Shown: positions 32,712 through 39,563, counted from the stretch's first letter. The stretch: DNA of 64,000 nt from Aquipluma nitroreducens (GCF_009689585.1 NZ_AP018694.1:5447501-5511500); one strand, 5' to 3'. The notes: generated from the letters alone by a model not told the origin. Numbers and translations are program-made.

Positions 32712-33054
32712 GGTTAAAGTATTCAGTTAATCTTTGTTGTTCTAATGCCGATTTAATTAGGCAGTCGTATGAGTCTTTTATTGCTCCTATTAAATACTCA
32801 TCTTCTATTTCCGCAATTGGCTTGTTTGCTTTAATTATATAATGCAATCTTATTTTGAACATAGGTAATTTCATGTATGTTAAAGCAAAAGACCAATGAA
32901 ACTTAATATTTGTGATATTGCTTGACAAATGGCTTATATTTTGGTCGTCTATTATCATGTTAAAATTGGGAGGAGTATCACCTATTATCGTACCTAGTGA
33001 GTTGGTATTGTCGAATACTCCATGTCCATTGGCTATTAGTTCTAAACGTGTCAT
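32620..33054 (-). CDS. Cassette 18: 144-aa protein (copy of cassette 4)
   Basis: Identical protein to 11391-11825. The gene order and overlaps are unchanged between the two cassette copies, which are 21.2 kb apart. Confidence 0.6.
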   Translation of the reverse strand: MTRLELIANGHGVFDNTNSLGTIIGDTPPNFNMIIDDQNISHLSSNITNIKFHWSFALTYMKLPMFKIRLHYIIKANKPIAEIEDEYLIGAIKDSYDCLIKSALEQQRLTEYFNLIDFPVSFEVLENHVLQNYLDALRNNHCEQ

Positions 33055-33122
33055 AGTTTTATAGGATTAATTATGAATTTTATCTTAAAGGCAGAATATA
33101 TTAAAAATTAAAAACGAACAAT

Positions 33123-33296
33123 ATGTCTGAAGATTTATTACAAGACCACGCTTATAGAAATGCAAGCGAAGAAGAAAAAGAAATTGGGTTAAAAGTTGAA
33201 AAGTTATTAATTGGCTTATCAGTAAGTTCAGCCCAAGATCTTTTAAAATGTGTTAGCTATGCAATAGCCGATAAAAGCAAAGTATTAGCGATTTAG
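33123..33296 (+). CDS. Cassette 18: 57-aa protein (copy of cassette 4)
   Basis: Same 57-codon frame as 11894-12067, beginning MSEDLLQDHAYRNASEEEKE. Overlaps the next minus-strand gene by 12 bases. Confidence 0.5.
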   Translation: MSEDLLQDHAYRNASEEEKEIGLKVEKLLIGLSVSSAQDLLKCVSYAIADKSKVLAI

Positions 33297-33494
33297 CTTT
33301 CTCACGTTTCGGTTTAGTTCTTCTATGGCGATCTGAACGTTTCCAATAGATGATTCTACTGAACTGATTTCGCCAGAAATATCACTTAAATCGTGTCCGT
33401 GACTACCATCGTAACGTGCTCCCTTTAAACTCTCTACACTATCTCTGATTTCGTTGATAGCGTTTAGTAAAATATCAAATTGATCTTCTGTCAT
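33285..33494 (-). CDS. Cassette 18: 69-aa coiled-coil protein (copy of cassette 4)
   Basis: Identical protein to 12056-12265. It is the first minus-strand gene of cassette 18. Confidence 0.55.
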   Translation of the reverse strand: MTEDQFDILLNAINEIRDSVESLKGARYDGSHGHDLSDISGEISSVESSIGNVQIAIEELNRNVRKLNR

Positions 33495-33549
33495 TGGTTT
33501 GATTTTTATGTAATGATTAATGTATCAACTGCGCCATAAGCTGACGCAT

Positions 33550-33672
33550 AACGTAGGAAGCTACACGCAGAGACGGATTACGTGCAATGTCGTCTCAGGT
33601 TTGCGGAGCTGCACGAGCGAAACAACTAATTTCGAAAACCGATGCTACCGGATTTGCGTTGTAGCTGAAGTT
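33550..33672 (-). repeat. attC-like site 19 (variant C, most diverged middle)
   Basis: Boxes AAC 33550-33552 and GTT 33670-33672. The left arm is consensus and the right arm is TTGTAGCTGAAGTT; the middle (AGACGGATTACGTGCAATG) is unlike the other sites. Right flank GTTAGCGGT pairs with ACCGCTAAC at 35617-35625 (cassette 19). Confidence 0.85.
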
Positions 33673-33730
33673 AGCGGTTAGGTGTTTGTTTTTCAACAGT
33701 TTATATTAAATTTCTAATTTTACGGAAAAT

Positions 33731-33985
33731 ATGTATATATATATTAAGGATGATGGGTTGGACAAATTAAGTTCTGACGATAGAATTGTTGTATTAATGG
33801 ATATGTTTTTTGATTTTATATTTCACAATGACGTAACCATAGAAGAGAATCCAGAAAACACGATTAGGCATATGTTAATGTCTGTAAAAGTGAAAGATAT
33901 TCTTCCTTTATTGGACTATCACGATGGCTTAGAGCAATTGCTTCGAGAACAATTCGACGAGGCTCGTCAAATGGAACTTCGTTAA
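33731..33985 (+). CDS. Cassette 19: 84-aa protein encoded against the array direction
   Basis: 84 residues, MYIYIKDDGLDKLSSDDRIV at the start, acidic overall, with helical segments (VLMDMFFDFIFHND). It occupies the same place as the 77-aa genes of cassettes 4 and 12 and overlaps the tail of the minus gene 33864-34313 by 122 bases, the longest of the three overlaps. No sequence similarity to the other two is visible. Confidence 0.55.
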   Translation: MYIYIKDDGLDKLSSDDRIVVLMDMFFDFIFHNDVTIEENPENTIRHMLMSVKVKDILPLLDYHDGLEQLLREQFDEARQMELR

Positions 33986-34313
33986 TTGTTTCTGTGATTA
34001 GTTCGTCTAAAAGTTCCTTTAGTATTTTTCTAAAATATTTCTCATCGTTTTGGGTGTCTACGGACTTATCTACTATTCGATATATGCACTTGTTTTCTGC
34101 TTGGATTATAGTACCAACATTATAACCGACAGAAATATTCCATTTTAGTTTAATTTTATTATTAAAGTCTTTTTCTTCATCGAACGTTGGTCTTCCGCAA
34201 GATAGATTTGTTTCGATTTTAATATTGCTTTCGTTCAATTCATTTAGTGCTATGTTTTTTCCAAAAGCGTGTGAGCAACCGAAATGAGACGTGCCAATTT
34301 TATTTAATACCAT
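33864..34313 (-). CDS. Cassette 19: 149-aa protein of unknown function
   Basis: 149 residues. A beta-prone first half (IALNELNESNIKIETNLSC, KIKLKWNISVGYNVGTIIQ) is followed by a helical C-terminal part (YFRKILKELLDELITETI). The strand-then-helix outline is similar to the 144-aa protein of cassette 4 and could be SecB-like, but I see no proof. The start codon is exactly where similarity to cassette 12 ends. Confidence 0.6.
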   Translation of the reverse strand: MVLNKIGTSHFGCSHAFGKNIALNELNESNIKIETNLSCGRPTFDEEKDFNNKIKLKWNISVGYNVGTIIQAENKCIYRIVDKSVDTQNDEKYFRKILKELLDELITETINEVPFDEPRRIVLEAIALSHRDSPIKEEYLSLLQTLTYA

Positions 34314-34349
34314 GATTTTAAGTTTTAAAGGTTAGTGTTTGTGATTTTG

Positions 34350-34940
34350 TCAATATTTTTCACAAGAAACATTTTTAAGGGCTTTTAATATATCAGATGT
34401 AAATGGTTCAGAGTTTTCAATTAGATAGTCAAGGCGTTGAATGTATTTTTCCTTATCAATTGACGAGGAAAAGCCGTCTGACATCAAATTGTTCCTTAGA
34501 TACTCGTTTTGAATCATATCCTTCATTGCCCTTTCGGATAAAAACAAATGAGGGACGTACACCCTATCTATATCCGTTTGCTTTAAGTTCTTATAACCAA
34601 GACTCAATGCTATTACAGACATCATATCTAGCAAGAATGAATTTGCGTTCTCAAAATGTTGTGATTTCGGATTTAAACTATCGAAATAATTGCGCCACGC
34701 ATCCCGTACCTTCTGATTATCTTGAAAAACTACATCAATCTGATTTAAGGCGATAACCCACTCTCTATGTTCTGTTGATGTTTTTCTATAAGCCATTAGT
34801 CTTAAGAATAGGTCAAGTCTAGCATTTCTTCTTATTTGTCTATTTTGATACCGAATGCTACCAATCCACAGTCCAACAGGAACGATTATAACAGTAATAA
34901 TGTATCCATAGTCTTTGAAAAACTGAGAGATTTCCATCAT
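34350..34940 (-). CDS. Cassette 19: membrane-anchored protein, near-copy of cassette 12
   Basis: 196 residues; the same protein as 26727-27314 with one or two substitutions (for example IQNEYLRN for IQSEYLRN) and an extra Met at the start. ATG 34940 overlaps the upstream stop by four bases (ATGA). One N-terminal membrane helix and a cytoplasmic helical domain. Confidence 0.65.
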   Translation of the reverse strand: MMEISQFFKDYGYIITVIIVPVGLWIGSIRYQNRQIRRNARLDLFLRLMAYRKTSTEHREWVIALNQIDVVFQDNQKVRDAWRNYFDSLNPKSQHFENANSFLLDMMSVIALSLGYKNLKQTDIDRVYVPHLFLSERAMKDMIQNEYLRNNLMSDGFSSSIDKEKYIQRLDYLIENSEPFTSDILKALKNVSCEKY

Positions 34941-35530
34941 TTATTGTTTTTGTTGATAATAGGAATAAAAAACAATCTAAATACAATAAATCGTATATAT
35001 TTTATAAGACTAAACATCCCCAATACACCTATGATTATACCGAGTATTTTTATTGTAGTCACATAATAAAGTCCATGAAAAACCATTGATGTCAGGTAAT
35101 TATCAATCAAATTTGGAAAGAATACTAACGGAATAAACAATAAGATGAAGATCATTTCAATAGCCATCAATATATCGGTAAATTTTTCATATTGCGGGGT
35201 GTGTAAATAAATATTCCCCTGTTGTAATTTTTCTGCATTGTATCTTTTGTCCGCAAAGAATAAAACAAAATATATTAACGAAATAAGGATCATGAAAATT
35301 AAAAATACTATGCTTTGATTCTTTTCACGGAATACTTGTACAGTAAAGATTGTAGAGCTAATTAAGAAAAAACAATACAGTGTCTTTTCTAAGTACATTC
35401 CTATTTTAGTCATTTTTTCTGACTTGAAGATTCGAAACAATCCCATTAAAATAAATGCAATTATAACCCAACCATATTCGAATAGAATCATTATTGCACA
35501 AAACACAAGTGAAAAATTCAAATAGTCCAT
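34937..35530 (-). CDS. Cassette 19: polytopic membrane protein, paralogue of cassette 12
   Basis: 197 residues, about 90 percent alike by eye to 27314-27907, with differences clustered in the first helix and the C-terminal end (FRLFFIPIINKNNK). The pair has diverged, unlike the identical duplicate cassettes, so it is an older duplication or an independent acquisition. Start 92 bases from the cassette boundary. Confidence 0.65.
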   Translation of the reverse strand: MDYLNFSLVFCAIMILFEYGWVIIAFILMGLFRIFKSEKMTKIGMYLEKTLYCFFLISSTIFTVQVFREKNQSIVFLIFMILISLIYFVLFFADKRYNAEKLQQGNIYLHTPQYEKFTDILMAIEMIFILLFIPLVFFPNLIDNYLTSMVFHGLYYVTTIKILGIIIGVLGMFSLIKYIRFIVFRLFFIPIINKNNK

Positions 35531-35622
35531 AAAATAAATATTAGTGTCAAATTATATCAATATCTTAAAGGCAATGAGTCAAACTAAGTTTAAGTATCCA
35601 CGGAGCGTCTACACTTACCGCT

Positions 35623-35744
35623 AACGTAGGAAGCTACACGCAGGACGGGAGTTAACCGATGAATTTCCTACGAAGAACTGCCTTTTAAAATCCCAATTCC
35701 CAGTCAACGAAGCAGCGAGACCCGGCTTGCGGGTAGCTGATGTT
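35623..35744 (-). repeat. attC-like site 20 (variant D)
   Basis: Boxes AAC 35623-35625 and GTT 35742-35744. Same as sites 6 and 9 by eye. Confidence 0.9.
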
Positions 35745-36241
35745 ATTGGCCGTATTTGGGTCACTGAAATTACGACTATTATTTTTGTTTATTATAATAT
35801 TCTCAAAAGATTCATTGAGATTCAACGAATTTTTGAAGTGTCTCAAAACTCTGTCAACAAAATTTCAACGGTTTCCCAAAATAAAGTCCGAAACTTCGGT
35901 TCGCGAATTCAATTCCTGTTTTGTCTGTCTCTCAATGAAAACGAGAAGAAGTCCAACCGAAAAACCTAAAAAATCGTTTAAAAAATTCTCAAAGAATTAC
36001 GCTTTCTCAAAGCATGACTTTCTCAAAATGCAGGAATTTCTCAACTCCCGAAAACTTAAAAACCATTTTTAAAAATCTCTCAAAAGTTTCCGCTCGCTCA
36101 ACCCAAAAATCTCTCAACGAGCAATAATTTCTCAACTAAAATTCTGTCAAATTCCGAAAATTTCTCAGGCTCCAGGATTCACCATTTATGAAGAAAATTC
36201 AAAACCGAGTACATTTCATGTGGCGAAAAAATATGGCCTAT
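35745..36241 (-). other. Cassette 20: ORF-less cassette, third copy
   Basis: 497 bases, the same as cassettes 6 and 9 by eye. It is second in line from the recombinase, which suggests recent insertion. Its right neighbour is site 21, different from the neighbours of the other copies. Confidence 0.6.
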
Positions 36242-36363
36242 AACGTAGGAAGCTACACGCAGGGGCGGACTGCGGGCGATTTCCTGTCAAGCCGAAAGAC
36301 GGCACGAGCGGAAAGATGCACACCGAAAACCACCGCTGCCGAACTTGCCGGGTAGCTGATGTT
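36242..36363 (-). repeat. attC-like site 21 (variant A), first site after the recombinase
   Basis: Boxes AAC 36242-36244 and GTT 36361-36363. Same as site 14 by eye. Right flank GTTGCCGGTA pairs with TACCGGCAAC at 37075-37084, the end of cassette 21. Confidence 0.9.
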
Positions 36364-36375
36364 GCCGGTAGTATT

Positions 36376-36549
36376 TCATTTTGTTAGTTTCATTATGTCC
36401 ATAATTATCAATAGTATTCCCATCAAAATCATGACTATCGCAATCCATTTGATGTATGGTTTATTTATACGTTTTAATTGTGTCAAGAGGAAAATTCCAC
36501 CACCAATAAATACCAAGTTACCTAAAAATGAGCCAATAGTCTGATACAT
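36376..36549 (-). CDS. Cassette 21: 57-aa two-helix membrane protein (copy of cassette 14)
   Basis: Same 57-codon frame as 28699-28872, offset by 7677 bases. Both copies are intact. Confidence 0.6.
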   Translation of the reverse strand: MYQTIGSFLGNLVFIGGGIFLLTQLKRINKPYIKWIAIVMILMGILLIIMDIMKLTK

Positions 36550-36740
36550 ATAAGTTTATTTTACGTTTATTATCAATTTTTAGTAAAAACTCTAACTTAG
36601 AAATACATATTCAAGTGTAATCTGTGTCAATTTGAAAATGATCGAATTGAATAATCTTGTCGCTAAATAACAGCGATTATCTGTCAAACCGAGAAACTCT
36701 ATTAAACCACCGGAATTCACAAATTGAAAAAATTGACTCT

Positions 36741-37022
36741 TTAATTTGTGTTAGGGGGCGGACCGCCACCCCAAAATCCAATTCCACTTTCGTAGAAATG
36801 TCCCTTATCTTTTGTTTTTTTATTACTCGCTGTTCCAGGTGTTGGTTGCATAATTGTCTTAAGTATCATTATCCAAAGGAATGGAACTAACCAAATCAAA
36901 ATATTATGAATAAGTTTCTGTCTTTTATTAAAAAACGACTCAGTCTTATTAAATTTTATTGCATACCTCATTGTCCAAATGAAGTAAATTGTCAACAGCC
37001 CAAAAAGTAAATAATATTTCAT
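36741..37022 (-). CDS. Cassette 21: 93-aa small membrane protein (copy of cassette 14)
   Basis: Identical protein to 29064-29345. It is the cassette gene nearest the recombinase, starting 59 bases from the boundary at 37082. Confidence 0.6.
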   Translation of the reverse strand: MKYYLLFGLLTIYFIWTMRYAIKFNKTESFFNKRQKLIHNILIWLVPFLWIMILKTIMQPTPGTASNKKTKDKGHFYESGIGFWGGGPPPNTN

Positions 37023-37074
37023 TTGTCGTTTCTCAAATTGTCTGTCGTATTTGTCATAGCAGCACCAATAATAT

Positions 37075-37143
37075 TACCGGCAACTAGTATATACCACCAA
37101 ATATATGGTACTTTTTTCGATTAATCTTTGTATTTACCATATT
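37075..37143 (-). other. Candidate attI-like site between recombinase and first cassette
   Basis: Cassette 21 ends at CCGGCAAC (37077-37084). In cassette 14 the same end is followed by GTAGGAAGC; here it is followed by TAGTATATACC. Identity of the two copies breaks exactly after CAAC, so the recombination point lies in the AAC/GTT box and the 59 bases up to the recombinase stop are the fixed side. TACCA and TGGTA around CCAAATATA form a short inverted repeat that could bind recombinase. There is no full attC fold here, as expected of an attI. Confidence 0.65.
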
Positions 37144-38880
37144 TTATTTTAACTTTTTCTGATCGCCCGGCATGTTTACCATCCTGTCTAACGGACTGAT
37201 AATGTTTTTAGCAGCCTTGGGAGTAATGTGCGTATAAATCATCGTTGTGTTAACATTCGCATGCCCCAGCAATTGCTGTATGTATCGTATATCAGTTCCA
37301 CTTTCGAGCAAATGAGTGGCAAAGCTGTGCCTCAGGGTGTGTACCGTCGCTTTCTTTTCGAGCCCGGCTTTCGCAACAGCTTGCTGCATCACCACCTGAA
37401 CAGTCCTCGTACTAATGGCCTCGCCTTTGTATTGTCCGGCGAAAACCCATTCATCGCTGGGGTAAATAGAGCGGTAATTCTGTAAAATCGACACAATCGA
37501 AACAGGTAGCATCACAATACGATCTTTATTCCCTTTGCCCTGATTGATGTGAATTTTGTGCTCGTCAAATAAGATGTCCTGCCATTTCAGCGTCGAAATT
37601 TCACTTCTCCGCAAACCCGCGCCATAGCCCAGCAACAGTAATAATTTATGCTTTGGATTATCGACAGAACCAAATATCCGGAAACATTCTTCCATGGTAA
37701 GCACAGCAGGCAGATGGAGTTCCCTGCGTGGTCGGGGCAACTTGATTTCGAAACTGTCCTTTTTCAATATCGTCCTGAAATAATACAGCAGCGCATTAAC
37801 AACCATACTTAAACTTGATGGCGAAAGTCCTTTTTCGGTCATCCACGACAGGTATTTTACAACCTGCATTTCAGTCAATGTATCCGGATTTTGATAGTGA
37901 TGTACCCGCATAAAAACATTAAACCACTTCGTATAGCTACTGATGGTGTTGGGGCTGTAATTCTGTGCCATCAGGTAATCGAGCATAGCCAGCGTGTAAA
38001 TCCGGGCATGGGGAGGAACCTGCTCAAGCATCTTTTCCTTTAAATCCTTAAATTGAGAGGCCTTTTTATTGATCCGTTTATTTCTGCTCAGATACCGATC
38101 AGGAAGATTGTTGCGAATGGGGATATTTAATTCTACTGACAATTGTTGCAAATTTTCGAGTACGACAGGAGTAGCATTCAGCAAATAAACTTTTTGTGCC
38201 CGACTGTATCGGCTTCCTTCCCAGCGTTTCACCCGCTCAATCAGATAGGGTACAGGCGGACACGACAAAATCATCCACTTCTTGTCGGGTACGTAAACAT
38301 TCAACTCCATAAAGGTATTCGGATCCGAGACAACAGTTTCCAGGTTGAAATATTCTGCCGGAAAAATTTCGCCGATTCCCAGCAAAGCTTCAACCTTAAT
38401 TTTTACATTAACATGCCTCAGTACAAAAAAGGCTTTTTGCTGTTTGTTCCAGAAAACGCCTTTGATGTCCATCAATTTGGGCGTCAGTTTTGCCTGAAAC
38501 GGAACTTTTAAAACCCAGTATTTGCCTGTACTTCCTGTGAAAACAACTTTGCTGGCGATTTCAGGAGCTAACTCCTTATGTTCGTCCTGAATATCAGGCC
38601 GAAATTCGCTGATTGACTCAGCTATGTGAACATTGTCTTGCCGTATGACAGCAGGTTCAGGTTGCCGCTCAATGTTTTCATCCCTAACGATTTCAACATC
38701 ATCAAAGTTACGAAGTATCAGGTTATAATTTTCTTTGTTATACAGCACATACCAACATTTGTATGTCTGGCTCCAAAGGGCGCCAATACGTCTGGCCTTA
38801 GTCTTTAAATTCTCATCAAACCCAATGAAGATACCTATCTGGAAATTTCCCCGATGATGGATTTTCCGAAGTTGTATCAT
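37144..38880 (-). CDS. Tyrosine recombinase with repeat-bearing N-terminal extension (cassette integrase)
   Basis: 578 residues. Residues about 290-565 form a XerC/XerD-like recombinase: SAM-like core-binding domain (LAMLDYLMAQNYSPNTISSY) and a catalytic domain with R424 (GAGLRRSE), K449 (GKGNKDR), H514 and R517 (HTLRHSFATHLLESG), H540 (LLGH) and Y549 (YTHI). The end SPLDRM recalls IntI-type tails. The insertion typical of IntI between the K segment and HxxR is absent. Residues 1-290 hold three repeat-like segments (RRIGALWSQTYKCWYVLY, KGVFWNKQQKAFFVLR, KRWEGSRYSRAQKVYLL). It is oriented with its C-terminus toward the array and reads in the same direction as the cassettes, as in inverted integrons. 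It is the only recombinase in reach and the best candidate for moving the cassettes. Confidence 0.9.
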   Translation of the reverse strand: MIQLRKIHHRGNFQIGIFIGFDENLKTKARRIGALWSQTYKCWYVLYNKENYNLILRNFDDVEIVRDENIERQPEPAVIRQDNVHIAESISEFRPDIQDEHKELAPEIASKVVFTGSTGKYWVLKVPFQAKLTPKLMDIKGVFWNKQQKAFFVLRHVNVKIKVEALLGIGEIFPAEYFNLETVVSDPNTFMELNVYVPDKKWMILSCPPVPYLIERVKRWEGSRYSRAQKVYLLNATPVVLENLQQLSVELNIPIRNNLPDRYLSRNKRINKKASQFKDLKEKMLEQVPPHARIYTLAMLDYLMAQNYSPNTISSYTKWFNVFMRVHHYQNPDTLTEMQVVKYLSWMTEKGLSPSSLSMVVNALLYYFRTILKKDSFEIKLPRPRRELHLPAVLTMEECFRIFGSVDNPKHKLLLLLGYGAGLRRSEISTLKWQDILFDEHKIHINQGKGNKDRIVMLPVSIVSILQNYRSIYPSDEWVFAGQYKGEAISTRTVQVVMQQAVAKAGLEKKATVHTLRHSFATHLLESGTDIRYIQQLLGHANVNTTMIYTHITPKAAKNIISPLDRMVNMPGDQKKLK

Positions 38881-38933
38881 TTTGTTAGCTTCTTGGTGAT
38901 AAACCAGGTGAAAAATTTACCTAGCAATTACAT

Positions 38934-38941
38934 CAAATATA
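38934..38941 (-). promoter_or_regulatory. Probable -7 box of the recombinase gene
   Basis: TATATTTG on the minus strand matches the TAnnTTTG -7 consensus of Bacteroidota and lies 54 bases upstream of the recombinase ATG. A clear TTTG -33 box is not visible at 19-21 bases; TTTA occurs at about the right place. The 311 bases between the recombinase and the next gene hold this box and the palindrome at 39014-39046 and no gene. Confidence 0.5.
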
Positions 38942-39013
38942 CAAAATTGCAATGATAAATTTTAACAGTATCAATCTGTTGTCCAATTTGAAAAGCTGTT
39001 TTAATCACCCGGA

Positions 39014-39046
39014 ATCCACTGTTTGATGGCCCGTCAAACTGTGGAT
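39014..39046. promoter_or_regulatory. Palindrome upstream of the recombinase gene
   Basis: ATCCAC-T-GTTTGA and TCAAAC-T-GTGGAT form two 6-bp stem halves with one T/T mismatch around the 7-base loop TGGCCCG. It lies about 75 bases upstream of the putative -7 box. It could be an operator or a terminator for the neighbouring 39192-39563 gene, which reads the same way and ends at 39192. Confidence 0.5.
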
Positions 39047-39191
39047 ATTCAACCGAAATGAGCTAAGCTGACTTTTAAATTCTTTTTATCGATCTGGAAA
39101 TCAACAAAACAAGTTATAACACAAAAGTAATTCGAATTTTGGGCCAGGCTTAATGTGCTATTAACCAAAAGCAAAGAGGTGGATATTTACA

Positions 39192-39563
39192 TTATTTTTT
39201 CACCGCGATCATTGTCTTGGGGCCTTCCGGGCTGTCAACTTTTCCGGTAAGTTTATTTTTATCACGCGTAAGTTCAACGTTGATGGAGTTTCCTTCAACC
39301 GAAGTCGTGAACGTGATTTTATCGTCTGCAATTTTTAGGTCGCTTACTGCTAATTCACCAGCTTCAAGTTTCACAACACAAATGGTTTCTCCGTCCTTTT
39401 CAGTAAAGATTAAACTGCCTTTTTCGTACCCGTAGGGAGCATCGCTAACTTCATAAATCCATTCTCCAAGTAATGATTTATTCTTTACTTCGGCCTGAAG
39501 CTGATTGCCTGAAAACATAATAATTGCTGATAGGATTAAAAACGAGCGCATTAAGTTTTTCAT
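39192..39563 (-). CDS. Small secreted lipocalin-like protein
   Basis: 123 residues with a signal peptide (MKNLMRSFLILSAIIMFSGNQLQA, cleavage near QAEV). The mature part of about 100 residues is a series of beta strands: LLGEWIYEVSDAPYGYEKG, SLIFTEKDGETICVVKLEAG, KITFTTSVEGNSINVEL and KLTGKVDSPEGPK. This outline fits small Bacteroidota lipocalin-like or META-like barrels with an extracytoplasmic role. I know of no defined function. It is the first gene outside the recombinase side of the array and shows no cassette ends, so it marks chromosomal flank. Confidence 0.7.
   Translation of the reverse strand: MKNLMRSFLILSAIIMFSGNQLQAEVKNKSLLGEWIYEVSDAPYGYEKGSLIFTEKDGETICVVKLEAGELAVSDLKIADDKITFTTSVEGNSINVELTRDKNKLTGKVDSPEGPKTMIAVKK

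Larger units (their letters stand above)
8529..37084 (-). mobile_element. Integron-like cassette array: 21 cassettes, 21 attC-like sites
   Basis: Twenty-one sites of 121-124 bp separate unrelated genes. On the plus strand each typically begins AACGTAGGAAGCTACACGCA and ends GGGTAGCTGAAGTT or GGGTAGCTGATGTT. AGCTAC and GTAGCT form an inner stem, and AAC/GTT lie at the outer ends. Beyond these boxes each cassette has ends complementary to each other and specific to that cassette (for example GTTATAGGGC and GCCCTATAAC). Copies of cassettes (4=18, 6=9=20, 11=15, 14=21) share the left site and differ in the right site. The unit is therefore gene plus left-hand site, read on the minus strand from the recombinase at the right end. 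Middle sequences fall into variants A (GGGGCGGAYTGCGGGCG type), B (GTTTGGGATTACGA type), C (site 19 only) and D (sites 1, 6, 9, 20). Cassettes are numbered 1 (left) to 21 (next to the recombinase). Confidence 0.9.

Noticed and set aside
8529-37084. CRISPR-like array because of regular repeats
   Set aside because: Repeats are 121-124 bp, spacers are whole genes of 0.5-7.5 kb, and no cas genes are present.
8529-37084. Array read in the plus direction (site at the right end of each gene)
   Set aside because: Duplicated cassettes share the left site and not the right one, the right-most cassette has no site to its right, and most genes lie on the minus strand.
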